NCBI RefSeq assembly: GCF_900101435.1
Contig: NZ_FMZH01000006.1
Coordinates: 312,902-376,901 of the forward strand
DNA from: Pedobacter soli
Lineage (GTDB): Bacteria; Bacteroidota; Bacteroidia; Sphingobacteriales; Sphingobacteriaceae
Direction: 5' to 3'
DNA: 64,000 nucleotides
Positions 1 to 8,145 of this stretch are shown here, piece by piece. Numbering within the stretch: position 1 is the first letter of the stretch; every line of letters starts with the position of its first letter. A program made the translations under genes and the position numbers. A model generated the notes under the pieces. The model saw nothing but the letters and a program-made list of their open reading frames with translations. It was not told the DNA's origin and did no database searches.

Positions 1-9
1 CATTATAAT

Positions 10-678
10 TTAGTTATTGATTGTTGTGATCAATGTATAAGATGCAGCATCGAAAGCTTTGTTACTGCTAAACTGAATTAATTCTTTTTCAGTTTCCCTA
101 CTGCCTTCAACATCCAGGAAGAAAACCATAAACGGCACAAACAGCTCCTGCATCTCTTCACTGATGTTTAATTTAGCTGCTGTTTTGCAAATTTCCTCTA
201 CGCTGCTTTCGGCTAGTTGCTGGTTGCTGATCAACTCTTCGTAAATCTCAAACTCGTCCTGAAACTCATCATCTTCTACCAATAAGAATTCTTTTAAGAA
301 ATCGCCCAGTTCAGGGTCCAGATCTTCATCTTTACACTCTTTGATATAAAGCAATAAGTTTAATAACTCAGTTCCGCGCTCAATGGTCTCTTCTTCAATG
401 TTAGCCCATTCATCGCTCTCTAAATAATCGTCTTCAAGCTTCTGCACATCGTTGCTGAAGAAATTCACCATCAGCAAATCGAAAAATACTTCGCGCAGTT
501 CTTCGAATTTTGGATGCGAATCAAAAACAGCATCGAAAGCGGTTACTTTGTCCAGAAAATTTACGTCTAGCTCAAAAGCAGCCAATAATTCTGTTTCAAA
601 ACCTGCTACATTGGTTGCCGAAACCTCAGCATATTTATTGATTGAAGCGCTTAACGCCTGTTTTACTCTATTATCCAT
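10..678 (-). CDS. Acidic hypothetical protein, 222 aa
   Basis: I do not recognise a family. The product is rich in Asp and Glu throughout, predicted helical, with no signal peptide and no membrane segment, so it is probably a soluble cytoplasmic protein. It lies on the same strand as the dihydroorotase-like gene but about 100 bases downstream of it, so co-transcription is possible and not shown. The ATG start is followed by a charged, helix-prone N-terminus, and no better start is visible. Confidence 0.7.
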   Translation of the reverse strand: MDNRVKQALSASINKYAEVSATNVAGFETELLAAFELDVNFLDKVTAFDAVFDSHPKFEELREVFFDLLMVNFFSNDVQKLEDDYLESDEWANIEEETIERGTELLNLLLYIKECKDEDLDPELGDFLKEFLLVEDDEFQDEFEIYEELISNQQLAESSVEEICKTAAKLNISEEMQELFVPFMVFFLDVEGSRETEKELIQFSSNKAFDAASYTLITTINN

Positions 679-776
679 AGTTAGTTTTCTTATGTTTTTA
701 AAAGGATTATTGGGTTACAAGAACTTTTCCATCATCCATATTACATTTTACGCTTTTAACTTTCGGCTTTGGTCTT

Positions 777-2033
777 TTAGCTTCCCCAGTATTGATTATT
801 GTTATAAACCAGTTTTACTTTACCAGTAAGCTCCGTACCCATTAAAGGATTATTGGCTGATTTTGAATAGTTACTTGCTGCATTGTACAACCATTTTTCG
901 CCTGTATTAACAACTGTAAAGTTAGCCTCTGCCCCTTCTTCGATTACCGAAACAGCTAAATTTAATAATTTACGTGGATTAATCGCCAACTTCTCTGCAA
1001 TAAGGCCGATATCCAGACCAGCTTTTAACAATAGAGGCACTACAGTTTGTAAAGCAATGATACCGTAATGCGCGATTTCAAATTCTACATTTTTGAATTC
1101 GATTTCTTCAGGACGATGTTGTGAAGTAATGGCATCAATTGTTCCGTCTTTTAAGCCCGCAATTAAAGCTTTAACATCAGCCTTGCCACGCAATGGTGGT
1201 TTAACTTTATAATTACTGTCAAAATCGCCCAGCAATTCTTCAGTAAAAACAAGGTGGTGTGCAGTTACATCGCAAGAAACACGAATGCCATCTTTTTTAG
1301 CCTTGCGGATAAGTGCAACCGAACCAGCGGTAGAAATATTACTGATGTGAATTTTGGTTTCATTATAACCTGCTAAAAAAAGATCGCGGGCAATGTGCAT
1401 TTCTTCGGCCAAAGCAGGAAGGCCTTTCATACCTAAAAGAACCGAGTTTTTACTCTCATTAATCTGCGATTTGCCGGCGATAGATTTATTTTCGGGATAC
1501 ACCATCAACAAAGCATCAAAACCTTTGGCATATTGCAGGGCACGGCTCATGAAACCATCATCCTGTAAAGCTTTATCACCATCAGAAAAAGCCACAGCTC
1601 CTGCCTGTTGCATATCAAACAGCTCAGCAAGTTCTTTCGTCTCGCGGTTCTGGCTAATGGCACCTACAGGCAATACATCAACCAGATTATTTTTGGCTTT
1701 ATTTACAATGTACTCTACCTGCGATTTTGACTGCACTACCGGGCTGGTTTGTGGCAAAAGTGCCAGGCCTGTAAAACCACCCGCTTGTGCAGCGGCCGTG
1801 AGGGTTTGTATATCTTCTTTGGTTTCAAAACCCGGATCGCCTGCAGCACAGTTTAAATCAAAAAATCCCGGACTTAAAAAAGCGCCCTGCCCTTCGAAAA
1901 TCGTTTCATTTTTATCGGCAGTTAATTTACCTATGTTCTTAATTTTACCATTTTCTACCCGAATATCGCATTGTTGATTATTGAATTTACTTTGCGGATC
2001 GGCAATGGTTACATTTTTAACCAGGATATTCAT
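777..2033 (-). CDS. Dihydroorotase-like amidohydrolase, probably catalytically inactive
   Basis: The 418-residue protein has the length and layout of a class I dihydroorotase (pyrimidine synthesis, cyclising carbamoyl aspartate). The start of the TIM barrel is recognisable at SPGFFDLNCAAGDPGFE, but the metal-binding DxHxH motif reads D59-L-N61-C-A63 and the substrate Arg before DPG is Gly. The HxSH-like stretch reads HISNIS. The usual TDHAPH motif with the catalytic Asp reads TSQHRPEE. One His pair (VTAHHLVF) remains. In other bacteria, inactive dihydroorotase homologues (PyrC') act as structural partners of aspartate transcarbamoylase, and a similar role is plausible here. Automated annotation will probably call it PyrC. 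Its ATG overlaps the stop of the BatA gene by 4 nt, so the two are likely co-translated. Confidence 0.85.
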   Translation of the reverse strand: MNILVKNVTIADPQSKFNNQQCDIRVENGKIKNIGKLTADKNETIFEGQGAFLSPGFFDLNCAAGDPGFETKEDIQTLTAAAQAGGFTGLALLPQTSPVVQSKSQVEYIVNKAKNNLVDVLPVGAISQNRETKELAELFDMQQAGAVAFSDGDKALQDDGFMSRALQYAKGFDALLMVYPENKSIAGKSQINESKNSVLLGMKGLPALAEEMHIARDLFLAGYNETKIHISNISTAGSVALIRKAKKDGIRVSCDVTAHHLVFTEELLGDFDSNYKVKPPLRGKADVKALIAGLKDGTIDAITSQHRPEEIEFKNVEFEIAHYGIIALQTVVPLLLKAGLDIGLIAEKLAINPRKLLNLAVSVIEEGAEANFTVVNTGEKWLYNAASNYSKSANNPLMGTELTGKVKLVYNNNQYWGS

Positions 2034-4069
2034 ATTGTTTTTTTTGTGTTATTAAAAAATCGGATGAGCAGGATTTCGGCTGCAATAAAAACCAGCGACA
2101 AAATTAGACAAAGTTTCCATAAAGTCTGTCCGATTTTATTGGCGCCGGCAATTAATTTAACGGCATCTTTATCGGTATCGAATACTTTTACATTGCTTTT
2201 TCCAGCCAGCTGATCTAACTCAGTTTTATTCAGATAATGCATATCAGACTCTGACCGGCCGTTGTTAAAAGCATAAACAGCCAGAACAGAATCGGCCAGT
2301 TTCAGGTTGTAGAAACCTGCCCGTTTAATCTGGTCGGCTACATAAATCCATGTCTTGCCATCGGCCTGTCTAACTTCTGGTGTAGCTTCGAAATTATTGG
2401 CAGTAATGCTCAGGCTTTGGTTTTTGCCCAAAGTTATTTTTTTGCTGGCCAGCGCATTATCATTGCCAAGGTTATAATACAAAGGCACTTCAGTACCTCC
2501 GCTTAAGGCCAGGCGGTACATTAAAGGTACAAAAACCGGGTGGCGCGCCAGGTTTCCATCAGCTTCATTTAAGCCACTGGCCGACAGATAAGCTGATCCG
2601 TTACCAATACCGTATTTGGCAAAAAACATTTTGCCACCCGGCAGAGATAAAATATTTTCTCTATTGGCCAAAGCCGTTTCGGCAAAAGTAAAATAGCGGT
2701 TCACTGCAGGCAGATCAAGATTCTTTGGAATTTCTTCGAAAACAGTTTTGAAAACAGGATGCTGCAATTCGATTTTATCGATTTTGGTTTCGCCGGTATT
2801 TAAAGTCAGAATGGATGGCAGCGATAACGTATTTAGAAAAGTATTGTAGGCTTTAATATCAACATCCAGATCGGGAAACAACACAATCGTTCCGCCCGCA
2901 TTGATATAAGTTTTAAGCTGTTGTGCCAAACCGCTCGACGGATTTTTTAATCCGTTTAGCACAATAAGCCCATAATTGGCAAAACCGCTGTAATTCACAT
3001 TATTTTCTGAATTTTCGGTAAGTTTATAATAGCTATCGGCTGCAAAGAGGGCTTTGATGTAATTACCGGCAGTAGGTCCGTTAATGCTCAAAACCGGAAA
3101 ACTTTCTTCTACTTTAAAACTGAACGAAAGGGTGTCATCAAACGTAACCGGAAAATCTTTAATGCTGATTACTCCTTTCTGCCAGCCTGCTTTTAATCCC
3201 GAAAAATTTAAAGTATCGCGGATAACCTTTTCGGCAGGAATAGTTACGGAGCCAAGGCCTTTTTGCTGATTGTTGATACTTAGCTTTAAAGGAATATTTT
3301 TGGCTTCTTCTGCCGAATAATTTTTCAGCTGAACCACCAGACGTTCGTTAGCACCAGGTTGGTGATTGGGCGAGAGTACCCAAACGCTATCCACAGCCAC
3401 ATTAGGGAGCGCTGTAGCATTTAATTTTAAAAACGAATATTGGATATCAGCTTTGGTTTCAGGCTTTTTGCCAACAGAAATGTTTTGCTGGAAATCGGAA
3501 ATTACAAAGCTATACTTATTTTCAGAACCGGTTAACATATTGCCCTGCCGGTTTAAAATCTGCTGGAGGTTACGGTTAACTGGCGAAATTTTCACTTCAT
3601 CCAGGGCTTTTAAAAATTCGTCGGCATTGAGCAAACGCTGGTGCTTACCCTCAAAATCGTTTGTTAATAACTGAAAGCGATCATTTATACCGAAACCTTT
3701 AACCAGTTCTTTCGCCCTGCGCTTGGCTTCATCCAACAGGTTACCATCTTTGTTAATGGCTTCCATACTGTACGAATTATCGATATAAATGCTGGCGATG
3801 TTGCCTACCGTATTGGTTTTAGCCTGATCTGCCGGAATATAGGGCTGTGCAAAGGCCAATACTAAAAAAATTAAAGCTAAAATCCGCGAGAAAAGGATTA
3901 ACAGGTTTTTAAGTTTTTCTTTTGAAGAATTTTGCTGTTCTACCTCTTTTAAAAGCTGAACGTTAGAAAAATAAATCTTTTTAAACTTACGGAAATTGAA
4001 TAAATGAATGATAACCGGAATAGCAACCGATATTAGTGCGAAAAGAAAGCCCGGATACAGGAAATTCAT
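2030..4069 (-). CDS. BatA-domain membrane protein, 679 aa
   Basis: The N-terminus (about residues 1-80) is the double-transmembrane BatA signature: a short first helix, the amphipathic stretch VIIHLFNFRKFKKIYFSNV, and a second helix near 58-77. A large region follows that resembles a von Willebrand A-like fold (IYIDNSYSME near 110, with the MIDAS-type DxSxS altered to DNSYS) and then a DUF4159/GATase-like middle part. A final membrane helix lies near 645-670 (WKLCLILSLVFIAAEILLI). Such proteins sit in the inner membrane of Bacteroidota, and their exact function is unknown. It is the first gene of a pair with the dihydroorotase-like gene, with a 4-nt overlap. Confidence 0.85.
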   Translation of the reverse strand: MNFLYPGFLFALISVAIPVIIHLFNFRKFKKIYFSNVQLLKEVEQQNSSKEKLKNLLILFSRILALIFLVLAFAQPYIPADQAKTNTVGNIASIYIDNSYSMEAINKDGNLLDEAKRRAKELVKGFGINDRFQLLTNDFEGKHQRLLNADEFLKALDEVKISPVNRNLQQILNRQGNMLTGSENKYSFVISDFQQNISVGKKPETKADIQYSFLKLNATALPNVAVDSVWVLSPNHQPGANERLVVQLKNYSAEEAKNIPLKLSINNQQKGLGSVTIPAEKVIRDTLNFSGLKAGWQKGVISIKDFPVTFDDTLSFSFKVEESFPVLSINGPTAGNYIKALFAADSYYKLTENSENNVNYSGFANYGLIVLNGLKNPSSGLAQQLKTYINAGGTIVLFPDLDVDIKAYNTFLNTLSLPSILTLNTGETKIDKIELQHPVFKTVFEEIPKNLDLPAVNRYFTFAETALANRENILSLPGGKMFFAKYGIGNGSAYLSASGLNEADGNLARHPVFVPLMYRLALSGGTEVPLYYNLGNDNALASKKITLGKNQSLSITANNFEATPEVRQADGKTWIYVADQIKRAGFYNLKLADSVLAVYAFNNGRSESDMHYLNKTELDQLAGKSNVKVFDTDKDAVKLIAGANKIGQTLWKLCLILSLVFIAAEILLIRFFNNTKKTI

Positions 4070-4191
4070 TAAAAACCAAAGATAGAAAAAATATGGATGA
4101 GGATATAAGTTTCCTCATTTATTATTAACAATATTAATTAGCTACGGATACATCATATAAAAAAACGCCAAAACAAAATTTAAGTTTGGCA

Positions 4192-4464
4192 TTATTTATC
4201 ATCATAATGACCTGCAGCAGATAGCACCAATACACTAATAGTTTCACCATTTATCTGCTAAACCAGCCTATGCTTTTGTGTTATCCTTCTTGAATACAAA
4301 CCAGCCAAATTATATTTTTTCAATTCTGGCTTACCAGTTCCGGTAGCCGGATGATCAATAAGTTCTAACAATAGCTTCTGAACTTTACCGTAGGCTGCCT
4401 GATCAGTCTTTTTCAACCATTTCAGATCATCAATTGCCTGTTTGGTAAACTCCAGATGATACAT
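4192..4464 (-). pseudogene. YoeB/Txe-type mRNA interferase toxin, interrupted by an in-frame amber codon
   Basis: The reading frame starts MYHLEFTKQAIDDLKWLKK and runs 68 codons to HRLV, then meets TAG at 4258-4260. YoeB proteins continue here with Tyr and a C-terminal strand ending in the catalytic His-Tyr. Reading past the TAG gives, in frame, QINGETISVLVLSAAGHYDDK and a TAA at 4192-4194, which is the missing C-terminus including the GHY end. A single base change from a Tyr codon (TAT or TAC to TAG) explains the break. As annotated the product would be truncated to 68 residues, lacking the C-terminal catalytic His-Tyr, and is probably inactive. The gene overlaps the antitoxin by 1 nt (TAATG). 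Confidence 0.85.
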
Positions 4465-4718
4465 TATAAATCTTTAAGAAATTCTACCAAAGCCTCTTTC
4501 CCTGTCACTTTAGTCACCTCACCATTTTTTGCCTGAGAAAGTGATTTTTCAAGTTTTTCAACCATTTCTTTCGAAAAATAAATATCATCGTTGGTTATTG
4601 GAGTAATTGAATAAGCTTTATTCTTTCCCCGCTGAACAATAATCTGCTCTCCATTATCAGCCATATCCATGTACTCGGCTTGTTTTTCCCTGAATTCTCT
4701 ACTACTTACTACTAACAT
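4464..4718 (-). CDS. Phd/YefM-family antitoxin
   Basis: This 84-residue protein begins MLVVSSREFREKQAEYMDMA and has the GEQIIVQRGKNKAYSI pattern of the Phd/YefM DNA-binding fold (about residues 1-50). A charged helical C-terminus, which in the family wraps the toxin, follows. It sits immediately upstream of the YoeB-like toxin with a 1-nt stop/start overlap, the usual type II order. The frame is intact, so the antitoxin could still be made and still repress the promoter even if the toxin is dead. Confidence 0.88.
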   Translation of the reverse strand: MLVVSSREFREKQAEYMDMADNGEQIIVQRGKNKAYSITPITNDDIYFSKEMVEKLEKSLSQAKNGEVTKVTGKEALVEFLKDL

Positions 4719-4734
4719 AACCTTAATTTAATGC

Positions 4735-4756
4735 GTACCAATATGGTACAAATATA
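4735..4756 (-). promoter_or_regulatory. Promoter -7 box and palindromic operator of the antitoxin-toxin pair
   Basis: On the minus strand TATATTTG (4756-4749) matches the Bacteroidota -7 consensus TAnnTTTG. Directly downstream is the palindrome GTACCA-ATA-TGGTAC (4735-4749), which would cover the transcription start about 20-30 bases before the antitoxin ATG. YefM-type antitoxins repress their own promoter through short palindromes, so this is the likely autoregulatory site. Confidence 0.55.
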
Positions 4757-4847
4757 CAAGAATAATTTAATGAATATGTAATGGGTCTATAAATTTTAGC
4801 GCTTTAAAAACCTGATAATCTTATGTTTTGCATAGTGATTTATTAAA

Positions 4848-4879
4848 TAAACCAGCCAGTATCAATACCAACTGGTTTA
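4848..4879 (-). terminator. Weak hairpin after the NAD/ADP-ribose operon
   Basis: An 8-bp perfect stem TAAACCAG/CTGGTTTA encloses a 16-nt loop just beyond the stop of the nicotinamide phosphoribosyltransferase gene. The tract after it on the minus strand is T/A-rich but has no clean U-run, so terminator function is uncertain. Confidence 0.3.
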
Positions 4880-4888
4880 AAACAGCAT

Positions 4889-6346
4889 TTAACTTTTCCT
4901 CAATCTTTCTCTAATTTCAGCCAACGTTTGATCGATCAACAATTCCCCATCCCTGAACACTTCTTTCAACTCGCCTCCCCGCTCTTCTTCCCAGGTGCAC
5001 TGATCTTTTAACTGATATTCGCCATTGGCATCTTTAAAAATCTGCAACAAACCTTTCGCCGATTTTTTGGTTCCGTCATCAGTAATCGGGTCTTTAAAAA
5101 TATCGCGACCCTGGCCGTTTACTTCGCCGTAAGTAGCTTTCATGGCAAAACCAAAAGTATCGCGGGTATTATACTGATAAGTGAAAGAACCAATACCCAA
5201 TACCACATTGGTAGAAGCAAAACCTTTGGCTTTTAACCGTTCACAAATCTGAGTGGCCCTTTCTAAATTAATACTATCGCCGTAAATGGCGCCAATTTGT
5301 GGAACCAGTTCTTTAAAACCTTTATCATTTACTTTGCCACCAAAGACGTTCCAAAGCAATTCTATTACACCTTTTCGTTCTTTTTCATGCTTACCATTCG
5401 GATTACCACAAATGATATCGACCGGATCACCAGAATCGGGGCGGATAACCACTTTACCCTCGCGGTTAACAATTTCATTTTTGAGCTGAGGTAAATACTC
5501 AGTTAAAACCTTCCATAAATCCCAGGTATCAGATACAATGGAAACAATCCCTTTAGGGTAAACTTCCAAAATTAATCTTTTAAAGGTTTCGAGCTCACCG
5601 GTATTGGTGCCCATACACATTACAGAGTGCTCGGTTGCGGCAACTGAACCACCAATTAACTCCTGATCTGAATTGGCATTGTAATATTCTTCCAGAAAAT
5701 CAATGGCTGGAATGGTATCTGTACCAGTGAAACTTAACAAATGGCCTGCTGCCGAAGTAACCGCAGCTTCAATGCCGCCCATACCACGCATGGAAAAATC
5801 GTGGCCCTGCCAGTCTACAAATTCGGGTACCGATGATGTTTCATTGGCTGCACGGTCTAAAATACCCCGATATTGCAAGGCCAGCGTTGCTGAATTACAA
5901 GGCAGCCAAACCACCGCCGAAAGCAAAGTTTCGAAATAATTGGTCAGCCAAAAAAATTCAGGCAGCGTGTTATACATAGTAAACATCGGAATGCGCAAGG
6001 GCACTTTAGCACCTTCGGGCAAAGATTTAAATACCATTGGAATATACCCCAGATCGTGCAAGGCGCCAATATGCGCTGTACCTACAAGGTTTTCGCCCAG
6101 GTAATTGTTAATGCGACGGGCATATTTTCTTAAAACCTCTTCTTTAGGCTGACTGAAAAAGTTTTTATCAAACTCTTCGATGATGTATTTTTTGATGAAA
6201 TACTGCAAACCAAATAGCACAACATGATCAATTTCATCGTAGCGGCTTTTTCTTGGCGTCCAGTTAGAGTATACTAATGTGGTATGTTCAGGATATTGTC
6301 TTCTGTGGTCAACTTTGTAACCATCTGTTAATAATAATGGGTTCAT
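4889..6346 (-). CDS. nadV: Nicotinamide phosphoribosyltransferase (NAMPT/NadV family)
   Basis: NAMPT makes NMN from nicotinamide and PRPP, the first step of one-enzyme nicotinamide salvage. The 485-residue length fits the family. Visible signatures are NPLLLTDGYKVDH at the N-terminus, the TEHSVM segment holding the autophosphorylated His, and the PRPP/nicotinamide motif VVIRPDSGDP near residue 300, followed by IYGDSI and GIGS. It is the last gene of the operon, 12 nt after the Poa1-like macrodomain gene. With the PRPP-synthetase-like first gene it would supply both substrate and enzyme for salvage of nicotinamide released by KptA or ADP-ribosyltransferases. An alternative is discussed in the findings: NAMPT-like proteins next to Prs-like proteins in some phages use ADP-ribose pyrophosphate instead of PRPP. 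Confidence 0.92.
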   Translation of the reverse strand: MNPLLLTDGYKVDHRRQYPEHTTLVYSNWTPRKSRYDEIDHVVLFGLQYFIKKYIIEEFDKNFFSQPKEEVLRKYARRINNYLGENLVGTAHIGALHDLGYIPMVFKSLPEGAKVPLRIPMFTMYNTLPEFFWLTNYFETLLSAVVWLPCNSATLALQYRGILDRAANETSSVPEFVDWQGHDFSMRGMGGIEAAVTSAAGHLLSFTGTDTIPAIDFLEEYYNANSDQELIGGSVAATEHSVMCMGTNTGELETFKRLILEVYPKGIVSIVSDTWDLWKVLTEYLPQLKNEIVNREGKVVIRPDSGDPVDIICGNPNGKHEKERKGVIELLWNVFGGKVNDKGFKELVPQIGAIYGDSINLERATQICERLKAKGFASTNVVLGIGSFTYQYNTRDTFGFAMKATYGEVNGQGRDIFKDPITDDGTKKSAKGLLQIFKDANGEYQLKDQCTWEEERGGELKEVFRDGELLIDQTLAEIRERLRKS

Positions 6347-6358
6347 AGGTTCTGGCTT

Positions 6359-6829
6359 TTAAAAATCGTAAACTGTTGTATTAATATCTTTTTTTGAAAT
6401 TGTTTCTTTAATAATTGGCTCAATCATTCCCCATTCTCCTCCTGCTAAACCACACCCTATTCTTGGCATGTGGACTGAGGCATTAATATCACGTGCAAAA
6501 TCTGCAACTTTCTTTAAGCCTTTTTCAACGGCAGCATATCTAATTGGAACAGTACCATTTTGAGCCTTATTAATTTTATGCTGACCAATTAAATTAGCTA
6601 TCCATAAATCTTGTTCCACCTGTACAAACTGAACTTCACCCAGATGGAAATTATCTTTGGATCGATACCATGTTCTGTAACTATTTTCCGGAGCTTTCCA
6701 TCTTTTTGAAATCGCTAATACAAAGCCCTTTCCCCAGCCTCCGATATCGTTACATATATGAACGATAATCTTATTTCCGTTACCTGAAGGATTTGTTGCG
6801 TCGCCTTTCTTATATTCAATATCTTTCAT
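6359..6829 (-). CDS. Macrodomain protein, Poa1/TARG1-like (ADP-ribose-1''-phosphate type)
   Basis: A single macrodomain of 156 residues. Landmarks are KKGDATNP near the start, the ADP-ribose loop HICNDIGGWGKGFV (about 27-40), NLIGQ near 80, and MPRIGCGLAGGEW near 120. This pattern fits the Poa1p/ALC1-like group, whose members remove the phosphate from ADP-ribose 1''-phosphate or hydrolyse ADP-ribose esters. The Asp that is catalytic in human TARG1 (CGLD) is Ala here, as in many bacterial members, so phosphatase-type activity is likelier than glutamyl-ADP-ribose hydrolysis. It overlaps the phosphatase gene by 4 nt. KptA releases ADP-ribose 1''-2'' cyclic phosphate, so a downstream processor in the same operon is logical. 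Confidence 0.85.
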   Translation of the reverse strand: MKDIEYKKGDATNPSGNGNKIIVHICNDIGGWGKGFVLAISKRWKAPENSYRTWYRSKDNFHLGEVQFVQVEQDLWIANLIGQHKINKAQNGTVPIRYAAVEKGLKKVADFARDINASVHMPRIGCGLAGGEWGMIEPIIKETISKKDINTTVYDF

Positions 6830-7557
6830 TTATTTCTTCCTTTTTCGTTTGGATACAAGCTTTGTAAAGTATCACTCTGCCAAAATTGTTTAGTTTCAAT
6901 ATCAAAACAGGTTAATTTGCCTGTAAATGCAGCTCCTGTATCGATGTTCCAAACGTTACAACCATTCATGGGCACATCGACATTGTAATAAAGTGTTGGT
7001 GTGTGGCCAATGTAAATCTCGTTAAAGAGTAAAAGCCGCTTAGGGTATAGTGCCGAATCCTTCTTGATACGCCTATCCATGGTAAGCGCCACTTCCCATA
7101 AGGTGCGATCCCAGGAATAGTTAGAGGCGTAACGTTCTTTGACTGGCCCGTGCATAGACGAAAACCCGGCATGGATAAACAGCTTGTTCTGCTCATCTAC
7201 ATGATAATCTTCCATCTGTTTAAAAAAAGCCAGATGCTTCTTTTGCTCATCAGCGCTGGTATGAGCATAGCTATCAATAGTTTCTTTACCGCCATGCTGA
7301 TACCAAACATCATCTACGGTACCGCGCCTTAACCAATCTTCGCACCAGACATCATGATTTCCCCTGATAAAAATACTTTGATGTGTTTCTTTCAGTTTTA
7401 AAAGATAGCTAATTACCTGAGCCGATTCACTCCAGCCATCCACATAATCACCCAAAAATATAAGCCGATCCTGTTCAGTTGCCGAAGCGCGTTCCAACAC
7501 CTGGATTAATGCCTTTAAACCGCCGTGTATATCGCCTATAACCAATACTCTGCTCAT
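6826..7557 (-). CDS. PPP-like metallophosphoesterase
   Basis: The start is set at the ATG giving MSRVLVIGDIHGG, because the longer frame would run 43 nt into the kptA gene. This start leaves 2 nt after the kptA stop. The product is 243 residues. The dinuclear-metal motifs of calcineurin-like phosphatases are present in order: GDIHG (about 8), GDYVDG (about 36), RGNHDVW (about 65), and later His residues at LFIHAGF and YIGHTP. It belongs with bacterial PPP-type enzymes (PrpA, ApaH-like), which act on phosphoproteins or dinucleoside polyphosphates. The position between KptA and a Poa1-like macrodomain suggests a phosphate-removal step on an ADP-ribose or RNA-end product, but the substrate cannot be read from sequence. 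Confidence 0.88.
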   Translation of the reverse strand: MSRVLVIGDIHGGLKALIQVLERASATEQDRLIFLGDYVDGWSESAQVISYLLKLKETHQSIFIRGNHDVWCEDWLRRGTVDDVWYQHGGKETIDSYAHTSADEQKKHLAFFKQMEDYHVDEQNKLFIHAGFSSMHGPVKERYASNYSWDRTLWEVALTMDRRIKKDSALYPKRLLLFNEIYIGHTPTLYYNVDVPMNGCNVWNIDTGAAFTGKLTCFDIETKQFWQSDTLQSLYPNEKGRNK

Positions 7558-7559
7558 AA

Positions 7560-8102
7560 TTAAAATGCAATATAATTTTCCGGAACCGAATCTGTAAGCC
7601 AAACGCCGTTATCCGATAAGAAAAACTGAAAACCGTCCCGATGCATTTCTCCAGCATTAACGGTAAGTATTTGTGCAAGCCCTCTTCTGCTTCCTACCTT
7701 TACAGCGGTTTCTTTATCCTTACTTAAATGAACATGCTGCCTGCTCATTTTCAATAAGCCTTCTTTTTTAATCCCCTCAAGATATTTGGCTACCGTGCCG
7801 TGGTATAACTGTTCAGGAGGGGTTACTGCCATGAGGTTAAGTTCAATTTCAATAGAATGCCCCTGGCTGGCCCTTATTTTGGTTTTATCGTTATTAAAAG
7901 CAAATCTTTTTTTATCGTTACTTTCAACCACATGGGTTAACATTTCGATGGTGAGTATTTTTCCGTCACGACTACTTTTTTGCAGCAGTTCATCCACATT
8001 GGCCCAACCGTTCTCATCTAAGCTGAGTCCGATGGTTTCGGGCGAATGCCTGAGTACAAAGCTCAAAAACTTGCTTATTCCTTTTGTTATTTTCTCATCC
8101 AT
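7560..8102 (-). CDS. kptA: RNA 2'-phosphotransferase (KptA/Tpt1 family)
   Basis: KptA/Tpt1 moves an internal RNA 2'-phosphate to NAD+, giving ADP-ribose 1''-2'' cyclic phosphate and nicotinamide. The 180-residue length is typical. Signatures are KFLSFVLRHSPETIGLSLDENGW (shown here as its two ends, KFLSFVLRH and GLSLDENGW) in the N-terminal winged-helix lobe, LYHGT near 105, and RQHVHLS near 125 with GSRRG in the NAD-binding lobe. The usual Arg-His-Arg-Arg set appears to be intact. In this operon its two by-products would feed the macrodomain and NAMPT enzymes encoded next to it. Bacteria lack the spliced tRNA substrate, and the family has been proposed to act in RNA repair or NAD-dependent capping. 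Confidence 0.92.
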   Translation of the reverse strand: MDEKITKGISKFLSFVLRHSPETIGLSLDENGWANVDELLQKSSRDGKILTIEMLTHVVESNDKKRFAFNNDKTKIRASQGHSIEIELNLMAVTPPEQLYHGTVAKYLEGIKKEGLLKMSRQHVHLSKDKETAVKVGSRRGLAQILTVNAGEMHRDGFQFFLSDNGVWLTDSVPENYIAF

Positions 8103-8145
8103 GATTTTAATTTTATGAGATTTTCATTTCTATGATCTACTGTGT

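Noticed and set aside
452..829. Plus-strand open frame opposite the first hypothetical gene
   Set aside because: It is antisense to the acidic protein gene, runs into the dihydroorotase-like gene and has serine-rich low-complexity sequence without family features.
777..2033. Active dihydroorotase (PyrC)
   Set aside because: The metal ligands DxHxH, the substrate Arg and the TDHAPH motif are all replaced, so an active enzyme is not supported.
4258..4464. A complete 68-residue YoeB-type toxin
   Set aside because: In-frame sequence beyond the TAG encodes the expected C-terminus ending in GHY, so the short frame is better read as an interrupted gene.
7557..7602. Upstream start of the PPP-like phosphatase
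   Set aside because: It would overlap the KptA gene by 43 nt and adds an N-terminus with no family match, whereas the ATG at 7557 begins directly at the GDIHG-containing strand.
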